This document shows positions 1-8,938 of a stretch of DNA of 64,000 nucleotides, one piece after another. A model generated the notes under the pieces. That model worked only from the letters and a program-made list of their open reading frames with translations. It had not been told where the DNA came from and searched no databases. The stretch is from Bacteroidales bacterium (lineage in GTDB: Bacteria; Bacteroidota; Bacteroidia; Bacteroidales; UBA932). The DNA is taken from NCBI GenBank assembly GCA_017427885.1, contig JAFRRW010000017.1:124001-188000 (forward strand). Direction: 5' to 3'. Both the position numbers and the translations under genes were made by a program. Within the stretch, counting starts at the first letter, position 1, and each line of letters opens with the position of its first letter.

Positions 1-157
1 CGACGTGATAGAGGGACACCGAAGACGCCTTGAAATCCTTGACGTTGGACGTGGAGGACGTGATGCCCCCCACTACGCCGAACCTCACCTGGGCCGAAGC
101 CCCGGTCGCGAGCGCCAGGAGAAGGGCTGTCAGAACCAGTGAGACTGCCTTTTTCAT
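1..157 (-). CDS. Outer-membrane beta-barrel protein, N-terminal fragment
   Basis: Only the first 52 codons are inside the window; the gene runs off the left edge. It opens with a clear Sec signal peptide (MKKAVSLVLTALLLALATG, cleavage after ASA at about residue 22), followed by QVRFGVVGGITSS. That opening is typical of Bacteroidota outer-membrane beta-barrel (PorT-like) proteins, where the first strand starts just after cleavage. The start codon overlaps the thioredoxin stop by four bases (ATGA), so the two are probably co-translated. The family assignment rests on the mature N-terminus only. Confidence 0.55.
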   Translation of the reverse strand, partial: MKKAVSLVLTALLLALATGASAQVRFGVVGGITSSTSNVKDFKASSVSLYHV

Positions 158-471
158 ACCCCGAGGATTGAATCGAGTATACCTTCGATCTCGCTCTTGG
201 GCACCGCTCCGACGAGCCTGTCCACGGGCTGGCCGTCCTTGAAGAATATCAGGGTGGGGATGTTGCGGATACCGTATTCGACCGCAAGGTCCTCGCAATC
301 GTCAACGTTGCATTTGATGACGGTCACCCGGCCTTCATATTCCTTGGCGATGTCGTCCACAGTGGGACCGAGGACACGGCAGGGGCCGCACCAGGTCGCC
401 CAGAAATCCACCATTGCCACTCCTTCCCCGATAAGGGAGGGGAAATTCGCGTTTGTCGCTATCTGTTCCAT
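154..471 (-). CDS. trxA: Thioredoxin
   Basis: A 105-residue single-domain thioredoxin. The redox motif WCGPC lies at residues 27-31, preceded by VDFWATW, and the cis-proline (IPT) is at residue 72. Length and motif order match the classic cytosolic family that reduces protein disulfides with NADPH and thioredoxin reductase. There is no signal peptide. A good Bacteroidota promoter lies about 50 nt upstream, and the following outer-membrane protein gene overlaps its stop codon, so the two form a short operon. Confidence 0.95.
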   Translation of the reverse strand: MEQIATNANFPSLIGEGVAMVDFWATWCGPCRVLGPTVDDIAKEYEGRVTVIKCNVDDCEDLAVEYGIRNIPTLIFFKDGQPVDRLVGAVPKSEIEGILDSILGV

Positions 472-519
472 AATAATTGCATTAACAGGTTACTTAACTT
501 CCGCACCTGCGAAAGTTTA

Positions 520-550
520 CAAATATAATCATTTTCCCGACAATTGTCAA
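520..550 (-). promoter_or_regulatory. Promoter for trxA
   Basis: On the minus strand TATATTTG (527-520) matches the Bacteroidota -7 consensus TAnnTTTG. A TTG at 550-548 lies 20 nt upstream, the expected -33 spacing. It overlaps the last codons of the PG0541-family gene, so trxA probably has its own promoter downstream of the efflux operon. Confidence 0.6.
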
Positions 551-840
551 TCAGGGTCGACGGACCAGGAAAAAACCCTGAGCCCCAGGTCCGGCAGTCT
601 GGAATCGGTCTCCCTGAGGGCCGAGACGATCTTCCGCGCCACGTCGTCATCCTCCACGAAGGACAGCATCACATGGTTCATTTCCGGCCAGGCGTGGTCG
701 CCCATATGGGGGATGCCGTCGACGCCTCCGCGGCCTCCGACATCGGTCCAGCGGGTGAATCCCCTCTGCCCGAAGGAGTCCAGCAGTTCGATGACATCCT
801 GGTTGTATGCCTGTGAATATGCTATGAACAAGGCTTTCAT
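547..840 (-). CDS. PG0541-family transporter-associated protein (P-II-like fold)
   Basis: A 97-residue cytosolic protein beginning MKALFIAYSQAYNQDVIELL, with no signal or membrane segment. Size, opening strand and position directly after an RND pump match the PG0541 family of Bacteroidota, small P-II-like ferredoxin-fold proteins found next to efflux pumps. Its start codon overlaps the pump's stop by four bases, so it is the last gene of the operon and probably translated with the pump. The biochemical role is unknown; a regulatory subunit is only a guess. Confidence 0.7.
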   Translation of the reverse strand: MKALFIAYSQAYNQDVIELLDSFGQRGFTRWTDVGGRGGVDGIPHMGDHAWPEMNHVMLSFVEDDDVARKIVSALRETDSRLPDLGLRVFSWSVDPD

Positions 841-3800
841 TTCACTATGAATTTATGTTTACCGGACTGTCTGGCCTCCTGCCTGCAGGCAAAGATGCAG
901 TAGATGGTCGGAATGAGAACCAGGGTGACGATGGTGGAGAAGGTGAGACCCCAGGCCACCGCCATACCGAGTCCCCTCCACATCTCGGATCCCTCTCCCC
1001 TGCCGAGGGCGAGGGGGAGCATTCCTATGACGGTGGTGAGGGTTGTCATCAAGATGGGCCGCAGACGGCTCTTCGCCGCGGTGACCGTCGCGTCGAGCAC
1101 GGCCATTCCCCTCTCCCTCATAAGGTTTATGTAGTCTATGAGCACGATTCCGTTGTTGACCACTATACCTACAAGGATGAGCACTCCCACCAATGAGATG
1201 ACGTCCAGCTGGATGCCCGTACTCCACAGGCCCAGCAGCACTCCCATGAATCCGAAGGGGATGCTGAACATTATCACGAACGGACTGACGAAATTCTCGA
1301 ACTGGGCAGCCATGACCATATAGACGAGAAGGAATATCAGGAGAAGGAGTATGCCAAGGTCGGTGAACATCTCCTGCTGGTCCTCGAAATCTCCTGACAT
1401 CTCGGTCGTTATGTTATTGGGTATGTTCACGGTCTTGACTATGTCCCTCACCGTTTTGACACCCTCGCTCATCGCCACGCCCTTGGCTGTGATGCCCGTG
1501 ACGGTGATGTACCTCTCACGGTTCTTCCTCTCGATGGTGGGAGGCACCTTCGCTTCCACGACCGTGCCGAGTTCCTTTATCCTCACGGGCTTGCCGGCCG
1601 CGTTATAGATAATCGTGTTCTCGATGTCGGCCACGCTGGAGCGGTAGTCCTTCGCATAGCGGACGCGGATGTTGTACTCGTCTCCCTCCTCACGGAAGTA
1701 GGACATCACCGAACCGTTCATCGCGGCGCTGAAGGCGTTTGCCGCAGTGGTGGAACTGAGGCCGTTGAGGGCAAGTTTCTCCCTGTCGAAATCCACCTGG
1801 TACTCCGGAGTGTAGGAATCGCGGCTGAGCACCACCTGCACGAAATCCCCGCAGACGAGCATCTTGGACTGGACTTCCTTGGCCACGCGGTCGGTCTCGT
1901 CGAAGTCGTAGCCGTAAATCTCGAGGGTCACCATCGTGGCGCCTCCGACTCCTCCCATTCCCTCGGAGACCTGGGAGCGGATGATTTCAGGATACTCGGC
2001 GAGTTCGGCGCGCAGGATGTTCGCGATGTCCGAAGTGGACCTTTTACGGTCCTCCATAGACCCGAGGTTGATGTTCATGCTGATAATGTAGGAACCGTTG
2101 CTCCTCATGCTGGCGAAGGCGTTGTCCGAGTCGGCCTGACCGAAACGGTATTCGAACACCCTGATCTCGGGGATTTCGGAGGAGAACCTTTCATACAGCT
2201 TGCGGGCGAAGGCCCCGGTCACATCCTGTCCGGTACCCACGGGAAGTTCTATCGAAACGGAAAGTCGCCCCTGGTCCGAGTTGGGGAAGAAGCCTGTCTT
2301 GATCTTGGGTGCGAGCAGCGCGATGACCACCGCGATGATGGCGAAAGCCGTCAGGGTGACGGTCTTGCGGTGGGTTATGCACCAGCTCACGATTCCCGAA
2401 TACCAGGCAGACAAGGCCGCCAGGCCTTTCTCGATGGGATTGAATATCTTCCTGTGCAGACGTCCTTCCTTGGCACCGGGCCTGAGCAACTTGGAGCACA
2501 TCACCGGAACGAGGGTAAGGGCCATCCCGGTGGATACGATCATGATGATCGACACTATCCAGCCCAGGGGAGGGAACATGATTCCGGCCATTCCCGACAC
2601 CATCGTAAGGGGCAGGAACACGCAGAGGGTGGTGAGCGTGGAGCCTATGATGGATCCCGACACCTCCGAGGTGCCGTTCACGGCGGCCTCCGTGGGATTC
2701 TCCCCCCTCTCGATGTGCTTGGATATGTTCTCGAGCACCACGATGGAGTTGTCCACCACCATACCGATGGCGATAGACAAGGCAGACATCGAAATGATGT
2801 TCAAGGTGTTATGGGTGGCCAGCAGATAGATGAGGGATCCCATCAGGGCGATGGGGATGGCTAGGACTATGATGAAAGTAGCCCTCCATCTCCCGAGGAA
2901 GATGAATACGACGAACATGACCACCACCAGGGTGATGAGGATGGTCCTCAGCAGGGACTTGATGGTGTTTATGATGTTGTCGGAAGAGTCGATGATGGTG
3001 GGTATATGTATGTCGGAAGGGAGATTGGGCTGTATCTCGGCCAGCTTTTTCTTTACTCCGCGGATAACGTTCACCGTGTTCGACCCGGTCTGTTTCTGGA
3101 CGGTGATGGCCGCGGACTGGATGCCTCCGGTGTAGGACTGCTGGAACTTCTCGGCCGGTCCGTCCACCAGGGTGGCGACGTCACGGAGATAGATGGCGTT
3201 CCCGTTGCTGTATCCTACCACGATGTCAAGCATCTCGGTCGGGTCCTTGAACTCCTTCTCGACGCGGAGGGAGTATGTTTCGGAACCGATGTCGATGGAA
3301 CCTGACGGGACGTTGCGGTTCTCATATGATATGGCGCCGGCGATTCCGGCTATGGACAGACCGTAACCGGCCAGCTTGTTGGGATCGCAGTAAACCTGGA
3401 TCTCACGGGTCGGAGCTCCTACGACGTTCACCGTTCCCACCCCGTCCACGCGGGCGAGGGGCGTGGTGACCCTGTCGTCAAGGATACGGTCGAGGCCGTT
3501 GAAAGACTCGCCCGCGGTGGCGGAGAGGATCATCACCGGCATGTCGTCCATGCTGAACTTGATCAGGTAAGGCTGCGACGCCCCCTCGGGAAGGGACATG
3601 CTGACCATGTCCAACTTGTCCCTGACGTCGTTGCTGGCATTGTCGATGTCCGTTCCGTATTCAAATTCGAGGATGACGATGGCGATGTTCTCCATTGAAC
3701 GGGAAGTCATGTCCTTGAGATGCTCGACTCCGTTCAGGGAGTTTTCCAGGAGTTTCGTGAGGTTGTTCTCCACGTCGGAGGCGCTCGCTCCCGGATACGA

Positions 3801-3947
3801 ACTCATTACCATCACAACGTTCGCGTCGAAATCCGGGAACAGGGCGATGGAGGTGTTTATCAGCGAATAGATACCGAACACCACGAAGGCCACGAAGACC
3901 AGGATGGTGGTGACCGGTTTCCGTACCGCGGTTCTGAAGATGCTCAT
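837..3947 (-). CDS. RND efflux pump inner-membrane permease (AcrB/HAE1 type)
   Basis: A 1036-residue pump of normal family length. It opens with a membrane segment (MSIFRTAVRKPVTTILVF), then the first periplasmic porter domain to about residue 330, a block of membrane helices, a second porter domain and a second helix block. In TM4 the proton-relay region reads GMVVDNSIVVLEN with the key aspartate at residue 399. The second acidic residue of E. coli AcrB is Asn here, as in many HAE1-type pumps. It should expel hydrophobic compounds by proton antiport, together with the fusion protein and TolC-like channel encoded just upstream. Its substrate cannot be told from sequence. Confidence 0.93.
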   Translation of the reverse strand: MSIFRTAVRKPVTTILVFVAFVVFGIYSLINTSIALFPDFDANVVMVMSSYPGASASDVENNLTKLLENSLNGVEHLKDMTSRSMENIAIVILEFEYGTDIDNASNDVRDKLDMVSMSLPEGASQPYLIKFSMDDMPVMILSATAGESFNGLDRILDDRVTTPLARVDGVGTVNVVGAPTREIQVYCDPNKLAGYGLSIAGIAGAISYENRNVPSGSIDIGSETYSLRVEKEFKDPTEMLDIVVGYSNGNAIYLRDVATLVDGPAEKFQQSYTGGIQSAAITVQKQTGSNTVNVIRGVKKKLAEIQPNLPSDIHIPTIIDSSDNIINTIKSLLRTILITLVVVMFVVFIFLGRWRATFIIVLAIPIALMGSLIYLLATHNTLNIISMSALSIAIGMVVDNSIVVLENISKHIERGENPTEAAVNGTSEVSGSIIGSTLTTLCVFLPLTMVSGMAGIMFPPLGWIVSIIMIVSTGMALTLVPVMCSKLLRPGAKEGRLHRKIFNPIEKGLAALSAWYSGIVSWCITHRKTVTLTAFAIIAVVIALLAPKIKTGFFPNSDQGRLSVSIELPVGTGQDVTGAFARKLYERFSSEIPEIRVFEYRFGQADSDNAFASMRSNGSYIISMNINLGSMEDRKRSTSDIANILRAELAEYPEIIRSQVSEGMGGVGGATMVTLEIYGYDFDETDRVAKEVQSKMLVCGDFVQVVLSRDSYTPEYQVDFDREKLALNGLSSTTAANAFSAAMNGSVMSYFREEGDEYNIRVRYAKDYRSSVADIENTIIYNAAGKPVRIKELGTVVEAKVPPTIERKNRERYITVTGITAKGVAMSEGVKTVRDIVKTVNIPNNITTEMSGDFEDQQEMFTDLGILLLLIFLLVYMVMAAQFENFVSPFVIMFSIPFGFMGVLLGLWSTGIQLDVISLVGVLILVGIVVNNGIVLIDYINLMRERGMAVLDATVTAAKSRLRPILMTTLTTVIGMLPLALGRGEGSEMWRGLGMAVAWGLTFSTIVTLVLIPTIYCIFACRQEARQSGKHKFIVK

Positions 3948-3959
3948 GACGGAAGGACC

Positions 3960-4997
3960 TTACTTGTTGACTACCTCGACCCTGGCCCCGTCCTTGAGGG
4001 AAGAAGCCCCTTCCACCGCTATGACGTCCCCGTCGGAAAGTCCGGAAAGGATCTCATACGAGGTGCCGAAATGACGGCCGAGGGTGACTGCCGAACTCCT
4101 GACGGTCCCGTCGTCCTGAAGGATGAATACAAACCTCTGGGCGGAACCCAGTTGCTTGACCGCCGCCTTGTCGGGAATGACTATGGAATTGTTCTCGCCG
4201 AAGGAGAGGGTCGACTTGCAGTACATTCCGGGACGGAGAGCCCTGTCGCCGTTGGGAACGGTCACTTCCACCGAGAAGGTGTGGGAAGTGGGATCCATCG
4301 TGGGATACAGTTTGCGGACCGTACCCTGGAACGTCCTTCCGGGAAGGGCTTCGGCCTCAATGTCCACCTTCTGCCCGGGCTTAACTTTGGAATAGTCGTT
4401 CTCCGAGACCCCGACAAGGAGCTTGACCGGGACGATCTGCTGAACGGTGAAAATGGGCTGGCCCATCATATACATATCCCCCCTGTCATAGTTGCGGGCG
4501 CTAACCACTCCGTTGATGGGAGAACGGAGGATGACGTTTTCCTCCAGGTTGTCGAGGGTGGCCTTGGCCACGTTGTACTGCAGCTCGGCGGCCTCGAAGT
4601 CGCTCTGCGACACCCCGCCTTCGGAATAGAGCTGCCTGAGGCGGCCGAGTTCGGTCTCCAGGTTGACCAGTTGGAGCTTCTGCTGGTCAAGTTGGGTACG
4701 GTCCATCTCGGCGAGCACCTGTCCCTTGCCGACGAAGGAACCGATGTCAACGTTGATCTTCTGTATGCGTCCTGTCGCCTGGGGGGCTATGTTGTTGACC
4801 GCGAAAGCCTGTACCGTGGAAGGATAGGTTTCCGTCTGGGGCACCATCTGCCTTATGGCGGGGGCGGTGCTTATCCTGACGGCCAGCTCGGCAGGCTGGG
4901 CCGCCGCCTGGGAAGAGTCCTTACCCGTCCTGCTTCCGCAGGAAACGAGCAGGGCGGCCGCCGATACAAGAAGAAAAGTCCTGAAAATGCTCTTCAT
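3960..4997 (-). CDS. RND efflux membrane fusion protein (lipoprotein)
   Basis: A 345-residue AcrA/MexA-type adaptor. The N-terminus is a lipoprotein signal with lipobox LVSC (Cys20). It then shows a lipoyl/barrel-sandwich half, a coiled-coil hairpin (about residues 100-155, rich in Leu, Gln and Glu), and beta-barrel and membrane-proximal domains ending in VIAVEGASSLKDGARVEVV. It should bridge the RND pump and the TolC channel across the periplasm. It sits 12 nt upstream of the pump gene and 15 nt downstream of the channel gene in one operon. Confidence 0.92.
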   Translation of the reverse strand: MKSIFRTFLLVSAAALLVSCGSRTGKDSSQAAAQPAELAVRISTAPAIRQMVPQTETYPSTVQAFAVNNIAPQATGRIQKINVDIGSFVGKGQVLAEMDRTQLDQQKLQLVNLETELGRLRQLYSEGGVSQSDFEAAELQYNVAKATLDNLEENVILRSPINGVVSARNYDRGDMYMMGQPIFTVQQIVPVKLLVGVSENDYSKVKPGQKVDIEAEALPGRTFQGTVRKLYPTMDPTSHTFSVEVTVPNGDRALRPGMYCKSTLSFGENNSIVIPDKAAVKQLGSAQRFVFILQDDGTVRSSAVTLGRHFGTSYEILSGLSDGDVIAVEGASSLKDGARVEVVNK

Positions 4998-5012
4998 ATG
5001 ATATTTTCCTTT

Positions 5013-6461
5013 TTATTTCCAAAAAACCGGTTCCCCGGTCACGTCGCAGCCGAGGATTTTCTCGAGGTTCGCCTTGGCCACCTCGAAATCGAATATTGCC
5101 TGGGACACTGAAAGGCGGGCCTGGGTGAGTCCCAGCTGGGCGTCGTTCAGGTCGGTGATTGTGCTGCGGCCCACGTTGTAGGATTTCTGCGCGATGTCAT
5201 AGGCCTTCCTGGCCGTCTCCACAGCATCAAGCGCCGCGGCATGGGATTTCATCCTGGCCTCCATCGTGTTGAGATACTGGCGGATGCCTATCTTGAGCTG
5301 CCTTTCGGTGTCAGCCCTCTGGAGGTCCAGCTCCTCGGCCTGTACCTTGGCGGCCCTCACGTCGTTCAGCCTCTTTCCGCCGGAGAAGATAGGGATGCTG
5401 AGGGAAAGTCCGAAATATGAATAGGGAGTCCAGCGGTATTCCTTGAAATTGAAGTCGTTGGTCATCGCATTGACGCTGTAGGCGAAGTTCGCTGCGAGGG
5501 TGGGAAGGTAGGCGTACTGCTGTATCTTCACGTTGTTCGCCATTTCTTCCGCCTGGATGGCCAGCTGGCGCATCGTGGTGTTGTAATCCAGATTCATCGC
5601 TTCCGCCTCGTTGACATCGAAAAGCATCGACTTCCCGTAATCTTCCAGGGAACCTGCCACGTCGATGTCCATGTCCAGGTCGACTCCCATAACCGCCTTG
5701 AGCTGCCACAGGGCCAGGATTACCGAACTCTCCGCGTTGAACACGTTGGGAACGGCGTTGGACACGGCCGACTTGGCCCTGGTCAGTTCGAGGTCGGACG
5801 CCTTCTGGGCGTTGTGCCTCTTCTCCGTCTGGGAATAGTTGGCCATCGCATTGTCATAGACCTCCTTGTATACGTTCAGAGCCTCCTTGGCGAGCAGGAC
5901 GGAATAATAGGCTTCCTTGACCTGTGTCACCATGTCAAGGCGTGAGGAACGGGCCTTCTCGACCGCCATCTCGACTTCCTGTCCGGAAATTTCGATGCTC
6001 TTCCACAACTGGGCGTTCACCAGGGGCATCATCGCGGATATTCCCCCGCTGTAGGTGTTCCATCGGCCCACCTCGATTCCGCCGGAAGACTTGGAAGATC
6101 CGTCATCGGAAGGAACGGCGTCGGAAGAGATGTTTCCGGAATCCTGGGAAGGAGTCTCACCGGATTCTCCGCCGCCAGCGAAGGCAGACATGTCGAAATC
6201 CATATACATCACCTGCTTCTTTATGGTCCTCTGGAACGAGCCCACGGCGTCGACCTGAGGCAGGAGCGAGGCATAGGTGCCCTTGCGGGCGTATTCGGTC
6301 CTCTCGATCTCCTTGTCCGCCACCTTCACCGCCACGTTCTCGCTGAGGGCTATCCTCAGGGCGTCGTCCAGGGTGATTATGGTCGGAGAGCCTTCCTGAG
6401 CCTTCATCGGAAAGCAAACCAGGAAGGAAATGAAAAAGGCAAGGACAATATTTCTATTCAT
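5013..6461 (-). CDS. TolC-family outer-membrane efflux channel
   Basis: A channel of about 482 residues with a Sec signal peptide (MNRNIVLAFFISFLVCFPMKA). Two OEP repeats form long helices, and the C-terminal half carries NVGRSTITDLNDAQLGLTQAR, typical of the family. A Gly/Ser/Asp-rich insertion lies near residues 95-135, longer than in E. coli TolC. I chose the ATG at 6461 because it begins directly with the signal peptide; an upstream in-frame ATG at 6479 would add six non-hydrophobic residues. It is the first gene of the efflux operon. No clear -7 element was found upstream. Confidence 0.9.
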   Translation of the reverse strand: MNRNIVLAFFISFLVCFPMKAQEGSPTIITLDDALRIALSENVAVKVADKEIERTEYARKGTYASLLPQVDAVGSFQRTIKKQVMYMDFDMSAFAGGGESGETPSQDSGNISSDAVPSDDGSSKSSGGIEVGRWNTYSGGISAMMPLVNAQLWKSIEISGQEVEMAVEKARSSRLDMVTQVKEAYYSVLLAKEALNVYKEVYDNAMANYSQTEKRHNAQKASDLELTRAKSAVSNAVPNVFNAESSVILALWQLKAVMGVDLDMDIDVAGSLEDYGKSMLFDVNEAEAMNLDYNTTMRQLAIQAEEMANNVKIQQYAYLPTLAANFAYSVNAMTNDFNFKEYRWTPYSYFGLSLSIPIFSGGKRLNDVRAAKVQAEELDLQRADTERQLKIGIRQYLNTMEARMKSHAAALDAVETARKAYDIAQKSYNVGRSTITDLNDAQLGLTQARLSVSQAIFDFEVAKANLEKILGCDVTGEPVFWK

Positions 6462-6522
6462 ACAATGACTATTTCTCATATCTAGACTGCAAACCGTGTC
6501 ATTGCAACAAAAAATATTCCTT

Positions 6523-8160
6523 TTAACGTTCCAATGAAAGCTTTGTTTTGCAGAATTCTGAAATCTTCTGCCTGTGGGTGATGAAAATCATCGTCTTGTC
6601 CTCCTGTCCCGCTATCAGGCCCCTCATCAGGCGGTCTTCGGTGTCGGGGTCCAGGGAGGACGAGAACTCGTCCAGGAGGAGGATGCTGCCGGGCCGGAGA
6701 AGGCCCCTGGCAATGGCTATCCTCTGGGCCTGTCCCTCGCTGAGTCCCGTCCCGCTTTCACCGCAGACCGTATCGAGCCCGTCCGGAAGGTCGAAAACGA
6801 ACTCGGCGGCGGCTGTTTCCAGCACCCGCCTCATCTCGTCCTCACCGGCGTCAGGCTTGCCCAGACGGAGGTTTTCACGTATAGTGCCGCTGAAAAGGGA
6901 ATTGCCCTGAGGGACATAGACGAGGTTCCGGCGGGTAAGGGCGGAAGCCTCGGCCTCCTTTCCTTCCCCGTAAAGGACCACCCGGCCCTCCTGGGGGGCC
7001 AGCAGGGCCATCATCAGCCTGACCAGGGTGCTCTTGCCAACTCCCGTCTCCCCCACCACTGCGGTGCGGCTGCCTGGAGGGAAATCGAAACTGAAATCCT
7101 TGAAGATGAACCTCTCGCTTTCATCATACCTGAAGGTGACTCCTTCAAGCCTGATTCCGGCCACACCAGGTATGACCACAGGATCGCCGGTCTCTTCCTT
7201 GGGACTGTCCTCCAGGGCCATCAGCCTGTCTATGGAGGCGGTGGCGTTGGCGAAGGACGGAATCTGGTGGGTGAGGCGGACCGTAGGACCCTGGATCTGG
7301 CCGACCAGCTGGAGGAAGGCCGTCATCACGCCGAAGGTGACCGTCCCCTTCCATATTCCGAAAACGCCCCAGAGGAAAGCGGTGATGTAGCCGATGTTGA
7401 AGGCGGCCCCTACCATCGTCCGGGCGAAGATGTTGAACCTGGTCCGGTCCAGTATCTGGCCGTATTCCGTCTCCTGCAAGCTGTCAAGCCTCTCCTGCAT
7501 GAAATCGCCGGTTTCCATCGACTGGACGACGGCCTTGTGCTGGAGGCTCTCCTGGATATGTGACTGGACCCGGCTCTCCGAAGAGCGGATCTTGGTAGTG
7601 AGAGCCCTCATCCTCCTGAAGAACAGCTTGCTGAAAGCGAGGAAGGCCGGCGTCAGCAGTATCAGCACCAGGGCGAGTTTCCACTGGAGCAGACAAAGGA
7701 ACAAGAAAGCGGCGACGAGCTGGACCATCGTCGTGACGAAGGCGGGAAACTCTACGCAAATCGCTTCCGCGACCTTGTCCACGTCGGAAATCAGCCGGTT
7801 GAGAGTATCTCCCGTGTGGAGGTCGTCCCTGCCCATCCAGCGCGACTGCATCAGGTTCGAGTAAAGCCTGCTGCGGATGTTGAAATTCATCTTCGCAAGG
7901 GTGATGTTCTCAAGGCGCAGATTCAGGGCGCCGAACAGAAGACGCAGGACCACAACGACAAGGATGGCTCCGGCAAAAGCATAGATGCTGCCCGTCGATT
8001 CCTTGGTGGCAATGTCCACGAGGGCCTTGCACAGCCAGATGAACACCAGGTTGAGCGCAACGGTGGCGACTCCCAGGACAATGTTCCACGAAAGGGCGGA
8101 CCTGGCCCCTTTCGAATAGGACCAGAGCCAGCGCAGGTATTTCCCGGCGGAAGAAACCAT
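6523..8160 (-). CDS. ABC exporter, fused permease and ATPase
   Basis: A 545-residue half-transporter. Six membrane helices occupy about residues 20-300. The nucleotide-binding domain carries Walker A GETGVGKST (about residue 373), the signature LSEGQAQR (about 471; Gln replaces the final Gly of LSGGQ), Walker B ILLLDEFS (about 490) and H-loop ITHR. There is no N-terminal C39 peptidase. It begins 3 nt after the PqqD-like gene and is last in an lgt/S26 peptidase/PqqD/ABC operon. Export of a modified peptide or lipopeptide is suggested by these neighbours but not shown. Lipid A or drug export remain alternatives. Confidence 0.88.
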   Translation of the reverse strand: MVSSAGKYLRWLWSYSKGARSALSWNIVLGVATVALNLVFIWLCKALVDIATKESTGSIYAFAGAILVVVVLRLLFGALNLRLENITLAKMNFNIRSRLYSNLMQSRWMGRDDLHTGDTLNRLISDVDKVAEAICVEFPAFVTTMVQLVAAFLFLCLLQWKLALVLILLTPAFLAFSKLFFRRMRALTTKIRSSESRVQSHIQESLQHKAVVQSMETGDFMQERLDSLQETEYGQILDRTRFNIFARTMVGAAFNIGYITAFLWGVFGIWKGTVTFGVMTAFLQLVGQIQGPTVRLTHQIPSFANATASIDRLMALEDSPKEETGDPVVIPGVAGIRLEGVTFRYDESERFIFKDFSFDFPPGSRTAVVGETGVGKSTLVRLMMALLAPQEGRVVLYGEGKEAEASALTRRNLVYVPQGNSLFSGTIRENLRLGKPDAGEDEMRRVLETAAAEFVFDLPDGLDTVCGESGTGLSEGQAQRIAIARGLLRPGSILLLDEFSSSLDPDTEDRLMRGLIAGQEDKTMIFITHRQKISEFCKTKLSLER

Positions 8161-8163
8161 CGG

Positions 8164-8430
8164 TTATTCGATTATACCGATTTCAAGCCACTTGTCACAG
8201 AGGGCTTTCGAATCCCTGAGGGCCGTTTCGGCGTCCACTTCGTATTGATCGGTGAGCATTCCGGCCATCGATTCGGGAGTGAACTCTTTGCCCTGGAGAT
8301 TCTCCCAGAGCCAGGCCGCCGTGGAATTCAGGGTTATCAGCTTGCTGAAATTCACGTTCTTGAGCCCTTCGGGGGAAACCACTTTCTCACCGCAGATTTC
8401 CCTCAGGTAAAAACCTTCCTTGATTTTCAT
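8164..8430 (-). CDS. PqqD-like protein (RiPP recognition element fold)
   Basis: An 88-residue protein with the PqqD pattern: an N-terminal three-strand part (FYLREICGEKVVSPEG), then LNSTAAWLWENLQGKEFT, a helix pair and a closing LCDKWLEIGIIE. PqqD-like domains bind leader peptides of ribosomally made, modified peptides. In Bacteroidota they also occur beside S24/S26 peptidases and ABC transporters without an obvious precursor. That is the case here: the peptidase gene ends 4 nt upstream and the ABC gene follows after 3 nt. I found no precursor peptide or radical-SAM gene nearby, so the peptide substrate is unknown. Confidence 0.8.
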   Translation of the reverse strand: MKIKEGFYLREICGEKVVSPEGLKNVNFSKLITLNSTAAWLWENLQGKEFTPESMAGMLTDQYEVDAETALRDSKALCDKWLEIGIIE

Positions 8431-8434
8431 ATAT

Positions 8435-8935
8435 TCAATACTTTACACTTTCATTCACATTATACTTCCTGATCCACAGGTTCCAGGGGAGCCTGCGGTA
8501 CAGGGCCAGGATCCATCTCCTCACCGGCAGGAAAAAGTCCCAAACCTTTACGAACAGTCTTGCACTGCGGGAATCGGGATTCCTTCTGCGGCGCCCTCCC
8601 CGCACTATCTCGACGGCCTTGCCGTGGATGTTTCCCACTGGGCAGGTCTCCGTACCACGCCAGTTCCCGTCCCCCCTCGCCGTCATCCTTTCCCCCTGCA
8701 GGTCTATGATCCTGTGGAGGATATACCTGTTTCCCAGAGAGAAAAGCACTATGTCTCCCACCGCATAACCCTCCTTCTTCTCCAGCACCACCTGGTCACG
8801 GCCACCCCGGATCACGGGGAGCATGCTCAGACCCTTGCAATTGATGGTCACCCTGCGGCCCTCGCCGAGGAGCCTTGTCACGTCGGCGAACAGTTCCTCG
8901 TTGGGAACCACCATAGTCTTCAACTTCCCTCCCAT
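8435..8935 (-). CDS. S24/S26-family (ER-type signal peptidase-like) protease
   Basis: A 166-residue protein with the S26 motif set. GLSMLPVI holds the catalytic Ser37, GDIVLF follows, then LHRI with His74 where bacterial signal peptidase I has Lys, and ARGDGN with Asp89. The Ser/His arrangement is that of the archaeal/ER-type (SipW-like) branch. There is no N-terminal membrane anchor; a basic, aromatic and partly hydrophobic C-terminus (about residues 128-158) may associate with the membrane. It starts 3 nt after lgt. Context suggests it cleaves a peptide handled by the PqqD-like protein and ABC exporter. A second in-frame ATG seven codons downstream (8914) could also be the start. Confidence 0.8.
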   Translation of the reverse strand: MGGKLKTMVVPNEELFADVTRLLGEGRRVTINCKGLSMLPVIRGGRDQVVLEKKEGYAVGDIVLFSLGNRYILHRIIDLQGERMTARGDGNWRGTETCPVGNIHGKAVEIVRGGRRRRNPDSRSARLFVKVWDFFLPVRRWILALYRRLPWNLWIRKYNVNESVKY

Positions 8936-8938
8936 TCC

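Noticed and set aside
6523..8160. ABC protein considered as a bacteriocin-type exporter with its own peptidase
   Set aside because: The N-terminus goes straight into the membrane domain; no C39 cysteine or histidine motif is present.
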